A stretch of DNA of 64,000 bases from Lanius collurio (taxonomy: Eukaryota > Chordata > Aves > Passeriformes > Laniidae), in NCBI GenBank assembly GCA_020086605.1, contig JACBWW010000002.1, forward strand, positions 42,568,037 through 42,632,036, read 5' to 3'. Position 1 is the first letter of the stretch. Every line of letters begins with the position of its first letter. The notes below the pieces were generated by a model. That model made no database searches, was not told the DNA's origin, and saw nothing but the letters and a program-made list of their open reading frames with translations. A program made the translations under genes and the position numbers. This document shows, piece by piece, positions 49,501 through 59,538 of this stretch.

Positions 49501-52455
49501 CTCACAGCATTGATTATCCTCGTTGGGATTGGAGCAGATGATGCTTTTGTTTTATGTGATGTGTGGAACTACACAAAGTTTGATAAACCCCATGCTGGAA
49601 CCTCTGAGACAGTGAGCATCACATTGCAGCACGCTGCTCTTTCCATGTTTGTCACGAGTTTTACAACCGCTGCTGCCTTCTATGCTAATTATGTCAGCAA
49701 TATCACAGCAATCAGGTGTTTTGGTGTTTATGCTGGCACTGCCATTCTGGTGAATTATGTTTTGATGGTTACATGGCTGCCTGCTGTAGTTGTATTACAT
49801 GAACGATATCTTCTCAATATTTTCAGTTGCTTTAAGAAACCTCAGCAGAGGGTATATAACAACAAAAACTGCTGGACAGTGTTGTGCCAAATGTTCCACA
49901 AGATTATTTTTGCAGTCTCAGAAGCATCCAGGATATTTTTTGAGAAAGTTTTGCCATGCATTGTTATCAAATTTCGGTATATTTGGCTTTTCTGGTTCCT
50001 TGCCTTAACAATTGGTGGAGCATATATTGTGTGTGTAAATCCAAAGATGAAACTGCCATCATTGGAGCTCTCTGAGTTTCAGGTTTTTAGGTCTTCTCAC
50101 CCATTTGAACGATACGATGCAGAATACAAAAAACTTTTTATGTTTGAACGTGTCCACCATGGAGAAGAGCTCCACATGCCGATTACAGTAATCTGGGGTG
50201 TCATACCTGAGGATAATGGTGACCCTTTAAACCCTAAAAGCAAAGGAAAGCTGCAGCTGGATACCAGTTTTAATATTGCTAGTCCAGCCTCACAGGTTTG
50301 GATTTTACGTTTCTGTCAGAAGTTAAGAAATCAAACCTTCTTTTATCAGACAGAAGAACAAGACTTCACAAGCTGCTTCATTGAAACATTTAAGCAGTGG
50401 ATGGAAAATCAAGACTGTGATGAGCCATCTCTTTACCCCTGCTGCAGCCACTGGAGCTTTCCATACAAACAAGAAGTTTTTGAATTATGTATCAAGAGAG
50501 CTATAATGGAGCTAGAAAGAAGCACAGGGTACCATTTAGATAGCAAAACCCCAGGGCCTCGCTTTGACCTTAATGACACCATCAGGGCCGTGGTGTTGGA
50601 GTTCCAAAGCACCTACCTCTTCACACTGGCTTATGAGAAAATGCATCAGTTCTACAAAGAGGTGGACTCATGGATTTCAAGTGAGCTTAGTTCTGCTCCT
50701 GAGGGTCTTAGCAATGGTTGGTTTGTCAGTAACCTTGAATTTTATGATCTTCAGGACAGTCTTTCTGATGGTACTCTGATTGCCATGGGCCTTTCAGTTG
50801 CCGTTGCATTTAGCGTAATGCTTCTTACAACTTGGAACATAATCATAAGCCTTTATGCAATAGTTTCAATAGCTGGAACGATTTTTGTCACTGTAGGTTC
50901 TCTGGTTCTTCTTGGGTGGGAGCTGAATGTGTTGGAATCTGTCACAATCTCGGTGGCTGTTGGCTTGTCAGTGGACTTTGCTGTTCATTATGGAGTGGCT
51001 TATCGCTTAGCCCCTGACCCTGACCGAGAGGGGAAGGTAATTTTTTCTCTAAGCCGTATGGGTTCTGCTATTGCAATGGCTGCCTTGACTACATTTGTTG
51101 CTGGGGCAATGATGATGCCCTCAACAGTGCTGGCATACACGCAGCTTGGCACTTTCATGATGCTTATAATGTGCATTAGTTGGGCTTTCGCAACGTTCTT
51201 CTTCCAGTGCATGTGCCGATGCCTTGGGCCCCAGGGCACTTGTGGCCAGATCCCACTACCAAAAAAACTGCGGTGTAATGCCTTCTCTCAGGCCTTTTCA
51301 GGAGCCCAAGGGGGCAGAAGTCAAAACAAATCACATCCTGTTAGCAAGTATCAGCTGGACTCCAGAAACCAGAAACCAGAAATGGAGCATGAGCACTATG
51401 AACTTGAGCCTCTGGCATCACAAACTGGCATCTGTAACCCTGCGGAGAAAGTGACGTACGAAGAAACTCATATCTGCTCAGAGCTCTTCAGCAGCAGGCC
51501 CCAAAACTCGTGTGTGCCTCTGCATCCAGCCTATAATAGTGAAGTCAGTAAAGGCATCAAAAATGTTGCTGCTTCAGCTGTGCTGCAGACATCTATTGAC
51601 CAACACACGATATGCCCGATTTTCTCTCAAAACAGGCAGTGTAGCTGTCCTGATGCATATAAGCAGGTGGCAGTGAAGTGGAGTCCGCACTCCTGTCAGC
51701 AGTTAAGTGACGCCTTCTGTTACCAGTGTTCTCCTTCCGCGGGGACCGTGCAGATCCAAAGCTCTGTAGCTCCGCTCAATGCTTTACAGCAAGCTGCTGA
51801 GAGTTATGTGCATCCAGTCCAGCACGTCCTCCATTGCAGCTGCCTTCAAGGAAGGCTCAAAAGAACAATGACACAAAACTCTCTGCCTAAAAATTTTTTC
51901 CTCCAGTCTGTGCAACAGTTCCAGGCACATCAAAGAATAAACAGGACAGAGACACACACTCATCAAAACCCAGAGGAAAACATAAGAACTGTTCCAAAGG
52001 TGATGAGCTCCTCACAGTTCCTCTGCCGAAACGCAGCACCTCTAATAGTGCATTGCTCTGAATGTGAGAACAGCGTCTCAAATAACCAAAAGGGATTCTG
52101 TCAGCAGATAGACAAGTGTGATGAAAAGGGTGGTACAGAAGCGAACGGGGTGGAAAGCAAGAAAGCCTCTCTGTCAAAGCAGAAAAAGAAAGCTGAGAGC
52201 AAGATAGATCAGCATTCTTTGCAGAATGACCGAGTTTTGAAGGCTGACCAAAATGATAAAAAGCACCTGCTGACCAGGTCAGGGAGAGAGGCTCGCTCCG
52301 AGGGTTGCCATGAAAGTTCACACTGTTGTGGCAAGGCTATCGCAGTGAAGTGCAATTCTGTTGACTGTCAAATGCCAAACATCGAAGCCAATGTGCCTCC
52401 TATGTTAATGCGCCCAGAACTTTCCAATGAAAGTTTGTTAATAAAAACACTATAA
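19489..52455 (+). CDS. DISP1: Dispatched 1, Hedgehog-releasing RND-family transporter (whole spliced CDS)
   Basis: The CDS joins seven exons: 19489-19994, 36606-36635, 40212-40335, 41386-41513, 41940-42037, 44059-44156 and 48811-52455. Their 4629 nt give 1542 residues plus TAA, close to the roughly 1520 residues of mammalian DISP1. Visible layout: Cys/His-rich cytosolic N-terminus (1-178), TM1 (about 188-209), first ectodomain with a furin-type site ending at Arg279, TM2-6 forming a sterol-sensing-type domain (about 503-657), TM7 (about 719-737), second ectodomain, TM8-12 (about 984-1130) and a cytosolic tail of about 410 residues. The RND acidic residues are present: Asp571-Asp572 in TM4 and Asp1050 in TM10. 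Family knowledge: DISP1 uses a cation gradient to extract cholesterol-modified Hedgehog, which is passed to SCUBE proteins at the plasma membrane of the producing cell. Every junction is GT/AG and phase-consistent. The identification is very secure; the family comparison is from memory. Confidence 0.97.
24093..24108. repeat. Poly(A) tract
   Basis: An uninterrupted run of about 16 A bases in intron 2. There is no recognisable retroposed body next to it, so it is called only as a simple repeat. Confidence 0.6.
28489..28536. repeat. Composite (TA)n-(GA)n microsatellite
   Basis: Alternating AT units, interrupted once by CTAC, run directly into about ten GA units. It lies in DISP1 intron 2, is non-coding, and is likely length-polymorphic. 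Confidence 0.85.
28992..29003. repeat. Poly(G) run
   Basis: A G-only run of about ten bases follows GGA in an otherwise AT-rich intron. It is a simple repeat and a likely sequencing-error hotspot. Confidence 0.6.
29126..29545 (-). mobile_element. CR1 LINE 3' fragment, antisense to DISP1
   Basis: On the + strand the segment begins with the reverse complement of a CR1 3' end (TTTCAGTTGGAAGGGACC, then a CCAACTTCCTGTCC-like block). It continues through the typical 3'-region text, with phrases such as TTTTCTCCAAATAAGACAAG and TAGGACATTCCTCCCAG. The 5' part is absent, as expected for 5'-truncated LINE copies. It sits in intron 2 of DISP1. Boundaries are good to about 15 bp, and the subfamily is not assigned. 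Confidence 0.85.
31062..31131 (+). mobile_element. CR1 LINE 3'-terminal fragment
   Basis: About 70 bp match the extreme CR1 3' end in sense orientation: GGAGTTGGACTCCAATGATCC, then a CCTTCCATCTCAGGATATT-like block and a terminal GTGATTCTATG. No more of the element is recognisable upstream, so it is a very short 5'-truncated insertion or a relic. Confidence 0.75.
32942..32948 (+). promoter_or_regulatory. TATA box within the LTR
   Basis: TATAAAA lies about 120 bp from the left edge of the proposed LTR and 90 bp before its AATAAA, which fits a U3/R boundary. Present-day activity is unknown. Confidence 0.45.
33038..33043 (+). terminator. Poly(A) signal within the LTR
   Basis: AATAAA is followed within about 30 bp by T/C-rich sequence, in the position expected for the LTR R/U5 junction. 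It lies in sense orientation in DISP1 intron 2, so it could in principle cause premature polyadenylation. Confidence 0.45.
34592..34667 (-). mobile_element. Inverted partial copy of the LTR 3' region
   Basis: The reverse complement aligns with 33033-33117. It shares TCAAATAAATG, TATTCCCTTA, GTCTAGTCT, GTTTCT.GGAG and GACATCA.AGG, with only small indels and mostly transition differences. The match stops sharply just 5' of the AATAAA, so only the R/U5-like end is present. It is a second, older or truncated insertion of the same family, 1.5 kb from the fuller copy. Confidence 0.7.
36606..36635 (+). CDS. DISP1: DISP1 exon 3: 30-nt microexon (residues 169-178)
   Basis: A strong polypyrimidine tract ending TTCTTTCAG precedes 30 coding bases, which end AAAAG|GTAAGG. 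Entry and exit phase are both 2. It encodes [10 protein letters not shown], with Arg169 completed by the exon 2 end. This is the basic, proline-rich stretch expected just before TM1 in vertebrate DISP1. Skipping the exon would keep the frame and join Ile168 directly to Ser179. It is easy to miss in gene prediction because of its size and its 16.6 kb upstream intron. Confidence 0.93.
36636..40211 (+). other. DISP1: DISP1 intron 3
   Basis: A 3.6 kb AT-rich intron with borders GTAAGG and CTCTCCCGTAG. I see no recognisable repeats, genes or RNAs beyond short A/T runs. Confidence 0.8.
40212..40335 (+). CDS. DISP1: DISP1 exon 4: first transmembrane segment (residues 179-220)
   Basis: The first base completes Ser179. 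The exon then reads [16 protein letters not shown] and onward through one hydrophobic helix (about 188-209) into [11 protein letters not shown], matching TM1 of DISP1 and the start of the first ectodomain. It ends in phase 0 before GTAAGT. The exon is GC-richer than its surroundings at its 5' end. Confidence 0.96.
40336..41385 (+). other. DISP1: DISP1 intron 4
   Basis: A 1.05 kb AT-rich intron ending CTCTCCCCTTAG. Nothing else is recognised in it. Confidence 0.8.
41386..41513 (+). CDS. DISP1: DISP1 exon 5: proximal first ectodomain (residues 221-262)
   Basis: The exon reads [20 protein letters not shown] and continues through the KYADEQAK region, essentially the vertebrate DISP1 sequence after TM1. 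The GFEPRGT motif after TM1 is shared with Patched/Dispatched-type RND proteins. The acceptor is CCCCTTAG and the donor AAAAG|GTAAGA. It ends in phase 2, and its last two bases form Ser263 with the next exon. Confidence 0.96.
41514..41939 (+). other. DISP1: DISP1 intron 5
   Basis: The shortest intron (426 bp), AT-rich, with nothing else recognised. Confidence 0.8.
41940..42037 (+). CDS. DISP1: DISP1 exon 6: proprotein-convertase site (residues 263-295)
   Basis: The exon encodes [20 protein letters not shown] and onward to CDIP. REKR (276-279) is a furin-type R-X-K-R motif; the Arg279 codon is 41986-41988. In mouse Disp1 cleavage after Arg279 by a furin-like convertase is reported to be needed for Hedgehog release and polarised targeting. 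Here P4-P1 are kept while the following residues are Gln-Ala, against Glu-Val in mammals as I recall them. The acceptor (TTTTGATTTAG) has a weak pyrimidine tract. The donor is CCAA|GTAAGT, exit phase 1. Confidence 0.95.
42038..44058 (+). other. DISP1: DISP1 intron 6
   Basis: A 2.0 kb intron with an A-rich low-complexity patch near 42.52-42.60 kb. No gene or recognisable mobile element. Confidence 0.75.
44059..44156 (+). CDS. DISP1: DISP1 exon 7: first ectodomain (residues 296-328)
   Basis: The first two bases complete Ser296. The exon reads [10 protein letters not shown], then a [24 protein letters not shown] stretch ending LR, matching the corresponding DISP1 exon. The acceptor is AATTTCAG and the donor AGG|GTAAGT, exit phase 0. 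Confidence 0.95.
44157..48810 (+). other. DISP1: DISP1 intron 7
   Basis: A 4.65 kb intron with borders GTAAGT and CTTTATACAG. Around 47.96-48.18 kb there is a locally GC-richer patch with CAG/CTG-like triplets that produces spurious overlapping frames. I could not assign it to any repeat or gene. Confidence 0.75.
48811..52455 (+). CDS. DISP1: DISP1 terminal exon: ectodomains, TM2-12 and C-terminal tail (residues 329-1542)
   Basis: This uninterrupted 3645-nt exon holds about 79% of the protein. It starts [11 protein letters not shown] with no break into the frame containing Met400 (49024). TM2-6 (about 503-657) form the sterol-sensing-type block; TM4 carries GIGADDAF with Asp571/572 (codons from 49537). 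TM8-12 lie at about 984-1130; TM10 carries [11 protein letters not shown] with Asp1050 (codon 50974). These match the acidic residues whose mutation abolishes mouse Disp1 function. Potential N-glycosylation sequons include Asn362, 390, 475, 835 and 916. The cytosolic tail (about 1134-1542) is less conserved and Cys-rich, but it ends with the conserved SLLIKTL. The frame is intact to TAA at 52453. Confidence 0.98.
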   Translation: MRSHSQFGDLCQRATAASCCPSWTLGNYIAILNNRSSCQKIVERDVSHTLKLLRTCAKYYYNGTLGPDCWDMNAKRKDQLKCTNVPRKCTKYNAVYQILHYLVDKDFLSPKTADYVLPALKYSMLFSPTEKGESMMSIYLDNFENWNASDGVTTVTGIEFGIKHRLFQDYLLMDTVYPAIAIVIVLLVMCVYTKSMFITLMTMFAIISSLIISYFLYRVVFNFEFFPFMNLTALIILVGIGADDAFVLCDVWNYTKFDKPHAGTSETVSITLQHAALSMFVTSFTTAAAFYANYVSNITAIRCFGVYAGTAILVNYVLMVTWLPAVVVLHERYLLNIFSCFKKPQQRVYNNKNCWTVLCQMFHKIIFAVSEASRIFFEKVLPCIVIKFRYIWLFWFLALTIGGAYIVCVNPKMKLPSLELSEFQVFRSSHPFERYDAEYKKLFMFERVHHGEELHMPITVIWGVIPEDNGDPLNPKSKGKLQLDTSFNIASPASQVWILRFCQKLRNQTFFYQTEEQDFTSCFIETFKQWMENQDCDEPSLYPCCSHWSFPYKQEVFELCIKRAIMELERSTGYHLDSKTPGPRFDLNDTIRAVVLEFQSTYLFTLAYEKMHQFYKEVDSWISSELSSAPEGLSNGWFVSNLEFYDLQDSLSDGTLIAMGLSVAVAFSVMLLTTWNIIISLYAIVSIAGTIFVTVGSLVLLGWELNVLESVTISVAVGLSVDFAVHYGVAYRLAPDPDREGKVIFSLSRMGSAIAMAALTTFVAGAMMMPSTVLAYTQLGTFMMLIMCISWAFATFFFQCMCRCLGPQGTCGQIPLPKKLRCNAFSQAFSGAQGGRSQNKSHPVSKYQLDSRNQKPEMEHEHYELEPLASQTGICNPAEKVTYEETHICSELFSSRPQNSCVPLHPAYNSEVSKGIKNVAASAVLQTSIDQHTICPIFSQNRQCSCPDAYKQVAVKWSPHSCQQLSDAFCYQCSPSAGTVQIQSSVAPLNALQQAAESYVHPVQHVLHCSCLQGRLKRTMTQNSLPKNFFLQSVQQFQAHQRINRTETHTHQNPEENIRTVPKVMSSSQFLCRNAAPLIVHCSECENSVSNNQKGFCQQIDKCDEKGGTEANGVESKKASLSKQKKKAESKIDQHSLQNDRVLKADQNDKKHLLTRSGREARSEGCHESSHCCGKAIAVKCNSVDCQMPNIEANVPPMLMRPELSNESLLIKTL

Positions 52456-52459
52456 TAAA
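52454..52459 (+). terminator. DISP1: Poly(A) signal overlapping the DISP1 stop codon
   Basis: AATAAA starts at the second base of the TAA stop. Use of this site would leave almost no 3' UTR. It may be fortuitous. Confidence 0.3.
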
Positions 52460-52527
52460 CCTTTAATTTGGCAATCCTGCGTCTTTCTTTTAAAAGTAAG
52501 TTTAATGCACTAGAAAGGAAAGTCCTG

Positions 52528-52533
52528 AATAAA
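52528..52533 (+). terminator. DISP1: Candidate DISP1 poly(A) signal
   Basis: AATAAA lies 73 bases after the stop codon, followed by T-rich sequence. Confidence 0.4.
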
Positions 52534-52738
52534 TATGAATTATTATTTGCCTTTTGGAATGAAAAATGTATTTTATAGAACAATAACATTTATACATTTC
52601 ATAAAGCCATTACATGTAGTAAAACCTGATGTTGTCCAGAATGGTTTTTTTGCTATAACTCATAAGGCGGATTATGCTTCATTTAGGTTTTGTTCCAGGG
52701 CATTAGTGTTTGATTTCTCCTTAAATACCATCTCAAGA

Positions 52739-52744
52739 AATAAA
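52739..52744 (+). terminator. DISP1: Candidate DISP1 poly(A) signal
   Basis: AATAAA about 285 bases after the stop codon would give a 3' UTR of roughly 300 nt. Confidence 0.4.
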
Positions 52745-53374
52745 GCATTACAAAGAAACTCTTCCCGTTCTGAAGCCAGGGCTTGTGAGATCAATATTGT
52801 TTGGGACGAACTGAGATTGCCACATTTCCTGAGTACATCATTTACCTTTATTTTACTGCTGCCTTGGCAGGCTTCTGCACACCTTGGAACAGCAGCAGGA
52901 CTGTAACTGTGTTCTTTCAGTATTGTTTGACAGACCAGCTCTGCAGAGTAGCCTGTTTGGGGAATATATTTTAACTATTCATTCTAACAAAATCTGAAGA
53001 AAAGCTCCTGGAGGTCTACAGCATTTGCACTGCCCTTGTTGCATTTCTGTGTGTATAGTGCAGTAAACCATTTTAAACTGCCTTTCTGGCAGTTACTGTA
53101 TAGACTTTACCATTTAATACCAGAGAATACAGGTGGAAACAATAGTCAGTGAACATTATTGACTTCTCAGTGATGACAACAGAAATACAGTTTATGCAGC
53201 TGACAGATGTATGTAAAATCAAGAGTTATAAAATTGGGCATGAAGTGCCTTGCGATGCTGAACTTTTTCCCACAGAGTTAATCTACTGTGGAGAAAGGCG
53301 TAGTTAATGCACAGGTTCTAGATTTACTGCCAATAGTATCAGATTAAGTCAACTCAGAAGGCTCAGAAACATAA

Positions 53375-53380
53375 ATTAAA
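53375..53380 (+). terminator. DISP1: Candidate distal poly(A) signal (ATTAAA with GT-rich downstream element)
   Basis: ATTAAA is followed at once by a GT-rich stretch (GTATTGTGTTGTGAGTG), the classic downstream-element composition. It would give a 3' UTR of about 0.95 kb. Confidence 0.35.
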
Positions 53381-54670
53381 GTATTGTGTTGTGAGTGTTC
53401 CTATCTGGAGAAGTTCCAAGATGAAGTTACAAATACTGAGCTAAACCATGTAACCAAGACATTGGATTTCAGATGATGTATCTGTGTAAGTACAGGGTTT
53501 AGTCACATGATAGCTGTGGGGACTCATGAGAATACTTGCTGGTCTTATCATTCAGGGAGAGTGGATTTGAGAGCTGGAACTGTGTAGCGTGTCATCATTG
53601 CTATGTACCTTAAGGACAAATCTCTCTTCATTTCATTGCTTGGTTATGCCGATGACGTTGATTTATGAAACACAGAAGATGGATTTCATGGGCTGATGCA
53701 ATGTCAGGTACTTGGCGTGTAATGAATTTCTGGAGGAAAATCCTGGCTAATTCTGTCCTAGTGTTCACGTTGAAGGCATGCAGAAGGTTCACATCATACC
53801 AAATCACTTTGGTTTGGCTGGGAGTAGTGATGTTTGTGCTTACATGTCCCAGGGACTGGAAGAGGCTGAAATCTACAGAAAAACCTAAAATAGTTTTACA
53901 TGGTTTAAGAAGACCGTCATTCTTTCTTAGTTATGGAATAAAACTTGGATTTAGTTACCTTGGAACTTGTCACTCAGTTTAGAGCCTGATTCTTGTGTTT
54001 GTAATGAGACCAATGCAAGGCTTTTCTGTGCACTAGAGAGTCCAGTAATTGTAAGCTCAGACTTGCAGTGCTAGCAGTCTAAAGAAATTTAAGGGAATAA
54101 GAAATAAACTGGGCTGTTGCTGTTGTCCAGCTTTTTTTCTGTCCACCACATCTGCTTGCATGCAGTTTGTCAGACTTGTCCAATATAATGCTTACATAGT
54201 GCCTGTCACATGAGCTGTCATTTACAGCTTTGAGACATGGACCTTCAGGGAGGTCCCCAGACAATGCATCTACAGAACACAAGACCTTCTCAGCTGATGG
54301 GCTCAAAATGAGATTTTATTCCTATACCAGTTTTCCATCCTGCATCCTGGGTAAGGAAACCACCTTCGACTGCTTATATTAACTGATTTTGTAATGGCAG
54401 TGTAAGTGACAGAGATTAATGTTATGCTTCCATTATGATTTATATGTTCTTAAAGGCTGATACAGTGAGAAAAATTGAGCAGATAAGGAGTTGGGGTGTA
54501 ACATGCTCTTAGGAAAGATTAAAATTAACTAATGTGCTTGGCTAGTGAGCAGGATTACTGCTGTATCTGCTTTTTGTGACTTTGCCATTTCCTCCCTGCA
54601 AACTGTTTTATCTTTCCCAAATTAGTTAGCTGACAAGGAGCAATCACTGACTTGGATGGATGTAGCACCG

Positions 54671-54687
54671 TGTGTGTGTGTGTGTGT
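54671..54687. repeat. (TG)n microsatellite
   Basis: About eight TG units in the intergenic region downstream of DISP1. Confidence 0.8.
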
Positions 54688-57600
54688 TACATCTGTGTCA
54701 ATTCACATGTAGACTCTGAAATCCAAGCCACTGCAACTCCTGGAGAGTGGAAGAGATTGGGAGTTGGTTCATGTGACAGGTGAAGGCTGATGAGGCTATG
54801 CATTACTCTATCACAGGAAAACTCAGGAGAGAAATAAATAAATACTAATAATTAAGTTCTTACATGCTGTTGCGAGCAAGTGAGGATAGGTGGAATTCTG
54901 TTCCATTCCAGGAAATCTTAACAAGAGCCATTGCATCCTCCTGAGACATCTATCAAAGACTTGGCAGAGATGGCCAAGTCCCAAGGGAAGCTGATGAGCC
55001 TAAAATACTCAAATTTCCAGTTACTGATTTGCTGTCACTGAGGTCCTCCTTTGCTTTGGGGTTGCATGGGGGGTGTGGATGTGCACACACCACACAGCTT
55101 GGCTCAGTGAGGTGCTTCTCTTGCAGGCTGCCCAGGTAGGGTGAGGGCCCTGCCACTGGCTCGCACTTCCTCCGGGAAGCAACATGGTCCTGGCTTTAGA
55201 AGGTGCAGAGCTTTATTTCTATGGATAATCCATGCTGGGGTGTTTGGGAATTGTTCTGCCAGTGATGACACGTGTAACTTGAGACGTGACAGGTGAGCTT
55301 TCTGCCTTTCCAAAGTCTAGGAAAGACTTGACAGTAACGTGTACATGTAGAGAGTCTTTAAAGTGACATCTCTTTGCTTATTCAAGGAAGGAAAGAGACT
55401 TTATGTGAGAAGACAGTGGTCTCTTTGTGGCTCTTAAGTTGCTGGTATGCTTTCTTCAGGAATGAAGACTACAAGCCAGAATCTTCTCTAGAGTGGGGCT
55501 TGTATCTGAGACCAAGTCACTCAAGTTCACCCAAGAGGAAATAAATTTATATTTAACATAATAGATACCTTAGTTGTCTGTCTTGTCCTTAGGGTCTGTG
55601 TTTTTCAGGTTATAATCACATTTATGATGTGGGTAATACACTGATTAGTTTAACAAAAAATGATTAAAAAATGTATAATAAGTCTTTCAAAATATTAAAC
55701 CCAGCTCAATATATGGTCACTGGAAATGCAGCACCTCATACAAAGAATTGATGGGTGGATAGGTAGCTGACAGACTAACATAAAAGAGTTTTAAATTACT
55801 GTTTTATTGTTTGTGTTTTTAAAGAAAATTAAAATCTATTTTTTTACAATCACCCATAATCACTTTATTTGATCTCTTTTGAACTGATGTGGGAGAATTG
55901 CTTTGAAGTGCTTTGAGTTAGGAACACCCCTCATTTTGCCAGATGGAGTCCTGGCAGTCAGTCCAAGAGAGTTCTAAAAATACAGGCTGACAAATGACAA
56001 AAATTTTAGCACTGTAAGAAATGTCAAACATGATAAAAATTGAATGTATTTTATTTATATAAAGAATGTTATATTACTTAATATAGGTAGCAGATGGGTG
56101 ATTCAGGCCAGAATCACACTGACTTCATTGAATTGGACCTTAAATTTTTTCCACATGCTGGCAAGGTGTATTAAATTTTACTTCTGCCAGTAACATCTGA
56201 AGTGCCTATACATGCAGCATTTGATTTATGATGGTGAGCTGGGACACCGTCCTACTAAGTGTTGCATATTCCCACAGTGCAAAACAAGGCTTGCCTTTGC
56301 AATAGAAAGCTCAGCCTGTAGAAGTTATAGTCTGGAAGAAAGGCAAGAGCTTCTCCGAGTTCATAACAGATCTCTGCAGACTCATGAATTTGGATCCAGT
56401 GTCACCAATGCACAACTAGCCTCACTTTAGTGGTGTTATTCTTTGACTGTTTATTCACTCAGATTATCAGAAAAAGGTCTCTGAGGTCTGCAGAGCCTGT
56501 GTCATAGATCATGCACAGCTTAGAGAGGCTGCACACTTTAGGTACTGCTGTCTGAATACTAGGTAGTCTGACACACCAAGGACTGTTGACTTTGCTGTTT
56601 CCCTTTACTTGGCAGCCTGTATTCCAAGAGTTTTTCCTAAGATCCCCACTTCCGAAAGCTGCATGGAGTCGGGTGTTTCCTGGAGACACATAATTTTGGG
56701 TATTTCGGTACACCTGAAATGTATTAAAGGTAGTGTGTCCAGCTTGGGTTTGGATTCAGTTGTTTTAGGTTTTGATCAATGTCGCCTTACCTGCAAATGG
56801 ATAAACATATTCCAGAGGAGCAGCTGCTCTTTGCTTTTATTTAGGTTCTGTTAGTTAGAAATGTATGTTGAGTCTAGTTCCCAAGCTGTTAATTTAAAAC
56901 TGATGCTCATCTGTCTTTTTAAAAGCAGCAGGAGAACACTTGCTCTCTTGCTGAGGGCTGGCCACAATGGTGGCAGTGTTCAAAGCTGAACCCTTCCAGC
57001 AGTGAGTCTTTAGAGCAGACGGATGGCTTTGCTTTGAGGCCTAAACAAACTTTCTTAAACCCTTGTAAAGCCTTAACCAAAATTGTCTGTAGATTAATCT
57101 TAATGCAATTCTAGCACGTTTCTCCGTGCCTTAGGAAAGGAGCAGATCATTCATGGCTGACTAGTTAGTAGTGCTGGCTTTATTACAGTGCCCTGATCCT
57201 TGGAGAATAGTGGGACTAAAATACACACTTAGTAATGGCAGGCCCTTAAAAATTTGACCTAAGCCATGTCTTCTGCGTACAATAATATTTTTACAGTATT
57301 ATTCAGTAATTGGAAATGTCGTTGTTTAAATTGTAAGATGGATGGTGTACTGAAATTATTACTGAGTTTAAGCATATTTTAAGTCATTTTCAGGACAAGT
57401 GAAAGACAGGTGAGGACAGCTTGTCTGATGAGGTGGCACCTCTGGTTGTCTGCCCTCACTCAACCCTCGGAGCAGGTCACCTGAGATCACCTGGGTCAGG
57501 TGGCTGTGTTCAGGAGCTGACAGAGGAGCAGCCAGGCACCTGCAGCGTGGTGGGGAGCAGAGGGGTAGCAACTGCATCAGCTGCCTCTTCTCCACTTCCC

Positions 57601-59538
57601 TTGCTGCTGAAGTTCTCCATTTGGTAATAAAAACCCCTGTTGTGTGCTGGAGCAATAATTCAGCTCTTGCTTTAGTGGTATAAATCAGAGGTAAGTTAAT
57701 TGGAGTTATTTGAGCTATGTTAGTGTAAGAAAGAGAGGTATCACAACTGCTGAGTTACTGGCTCTCGTAAAAATTCCAAGGTGTTTGGCCCAAAATCCAC
57801 TTTTGAGGAGAGATGTTTACGTGCAAAAGCAGACCCCATCTAAGTTCTTACAGTCTAGGTAAAAATGAACAGAAATTGAGAACTGAATGCATGTGAACTC
57901 ACTCCTGAAAAGATTTGGCAGCACAGAAAAGCAGGTTTAGCATTGCTTTGAGTGGAGAGATTTGTTGGAGCCATCCTGCAGTACAAAATTAGATACTCTC
58001 CTTCACTTTTTCTTTTTCAATATATTTTTTTAAATCTATGTTTTTAAAATGTTTTAAATATCTCTTTTATAACCTATGATAGTATTGTCCCAAAATTTTC
58101 CAAGTGGCCCGATATGCCATGGCTGAACATCAAACCTTTTCCCTAAAAAATACTCTTTTCAATCTGATAGAAGTTGAACTCGTGGCTGTCACATCAGCAA
58201 GGTTGTCCAACTCTATTATTCACATTTTCTTCTGTTTTGTGTTCTTTGTTAGGGTTCTGTCTCATTGGACCCTAAAATTTTGGGCTTTTCCTAGATGCCC
58301 TGAACAGCTTGGTTTGTTTCCTGGTAGTACTGAATCTGTTAAGTGCCAAATGTAGCTCGTTCTGACACTGGCGTACATTAAAGGGAACCAATTTTCCCTG
58401 TATTCCGTGCATTCGTGAAACTGCCTTCTCTCCTTTCGTTGATCCTTTTTGTCTCGAGCTCCTGAAATACAGTTTCTGTAGTGGTGTAGCATAATCTCTT
58501 TGAGCCTTTCTTTTTAGAGAAGCCTTATTTACCTTCAGGGAGTATAATATGTCAGCTTTTTAAGACTTCACAGCAGTACTGCACTACAGAATAGGGCAGA
58601 AATAGAGAGGGCTGTGTAACCCTGACACTGGTTTCAATACTTGGAGCAGTAGGTAGTTACATTACATGGAGGTGTTTTATTTGGCATAGCACTGAAAGGA
58701 TATAATCCTAACAAAGACGGGCATTATGAGTCTTGTAACATAAATGACAGATAATAACTTACTCTCACCTTCTTTTGTGTAGCATAACCTTCACCCAAAG
58801 AAACTTAAAAGAAGTAATTCAGGAAGTATTAAGCAAAACAACATAAAATTGAGAAGTGCTTGGATTACAGTGGCTTGCCAGGAGGTAAACTCTGCTGCTT
58901 TTTCAATTCTGTAAGGACTTTTTAAACCACCTTGCTTAATATGTCCCAGGTGAACAACATACTGTTGTTGAATGAGAATTCAAGAAACTTTCCTGTGATA
59001 ACTCTAGACAGTATCACTTTCCAGAGAAGTTTTAATATGTGAAATAAAAGGACTGGGGAAAGATACCTTACCAAAATAAGGTGTAGTAATGAAACTATCA
59101 TTTAAGTGTTAATCTGGCTTTTTCATCATTTGCAGCTGAGAAGTATTATGGGACTTGAACCAGTACATTTTGACTGCAAGGTACTCAAGCCTGTAAGCAA
59201 GAATTTGAGACAGCTCTGTAAGTGCACTGGATAATTTAGATATATAACCTTCAATTAGCTTAGAGCCAGGGAGAGAGAGAAAGAGATAATCCCAAATCCT
59301 TATTTGTATTGAAATACTCTTGTACACAACACAGAGAGACTAAATGTCTTGAAAATGTGTGTAAGCCACAATATTTGAGATTACAATAACTTTTATGATC
59401 TCAGAGCAATAAGCATGAAACAGAGTTACAAACAATGGCATATATAATGTTGATGTTTAATTAGGGATCTGTAAATGCCTGTGCATTTGAAAACACCAGT
59501 ATTTGAAAAGGTAGCAATCTATGAACCTGCAGTAGATC

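Larger units (their letters stand above)
52456..52760 (+). other. DISP1: DISP1 3' UTR (minimal estimate)
   Basis: AT-rich non-coding sequence follows the stop codon and contains three AATAAA hexamers. The true 3' end is not determinable from sequence; it may lie near 52.76 kb or farther down. The ~120-codon open frame here on the + strand is not conserved coding as far as I can see. Confidence 0.5.
52761..59538. other. Intergenic region 3' of DISP1
   Basis: No coding exon or RNA gene is recognised. The region holds the distal ATTAAA signal and a short TG repeat, both listed. The patch at 57.42-57.60 kb is GC-richer with several TCACCTG repeats but has no identifiable function. Confidence 0.5.

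Noticed and set aside
51887..52321. 144-codon antisense open frame inside the last DISP1 exon
   Set aside because: It is a shadow of the strongly coding + strand; it has no family resemblance and no start or promoter context.
52535..52906. 123-codon + strand frame just after the DISP1 stop
   Set aside because: It lies in the probable 3' UTR, overlaps poly(A) signals, and has no recognisable similarity.
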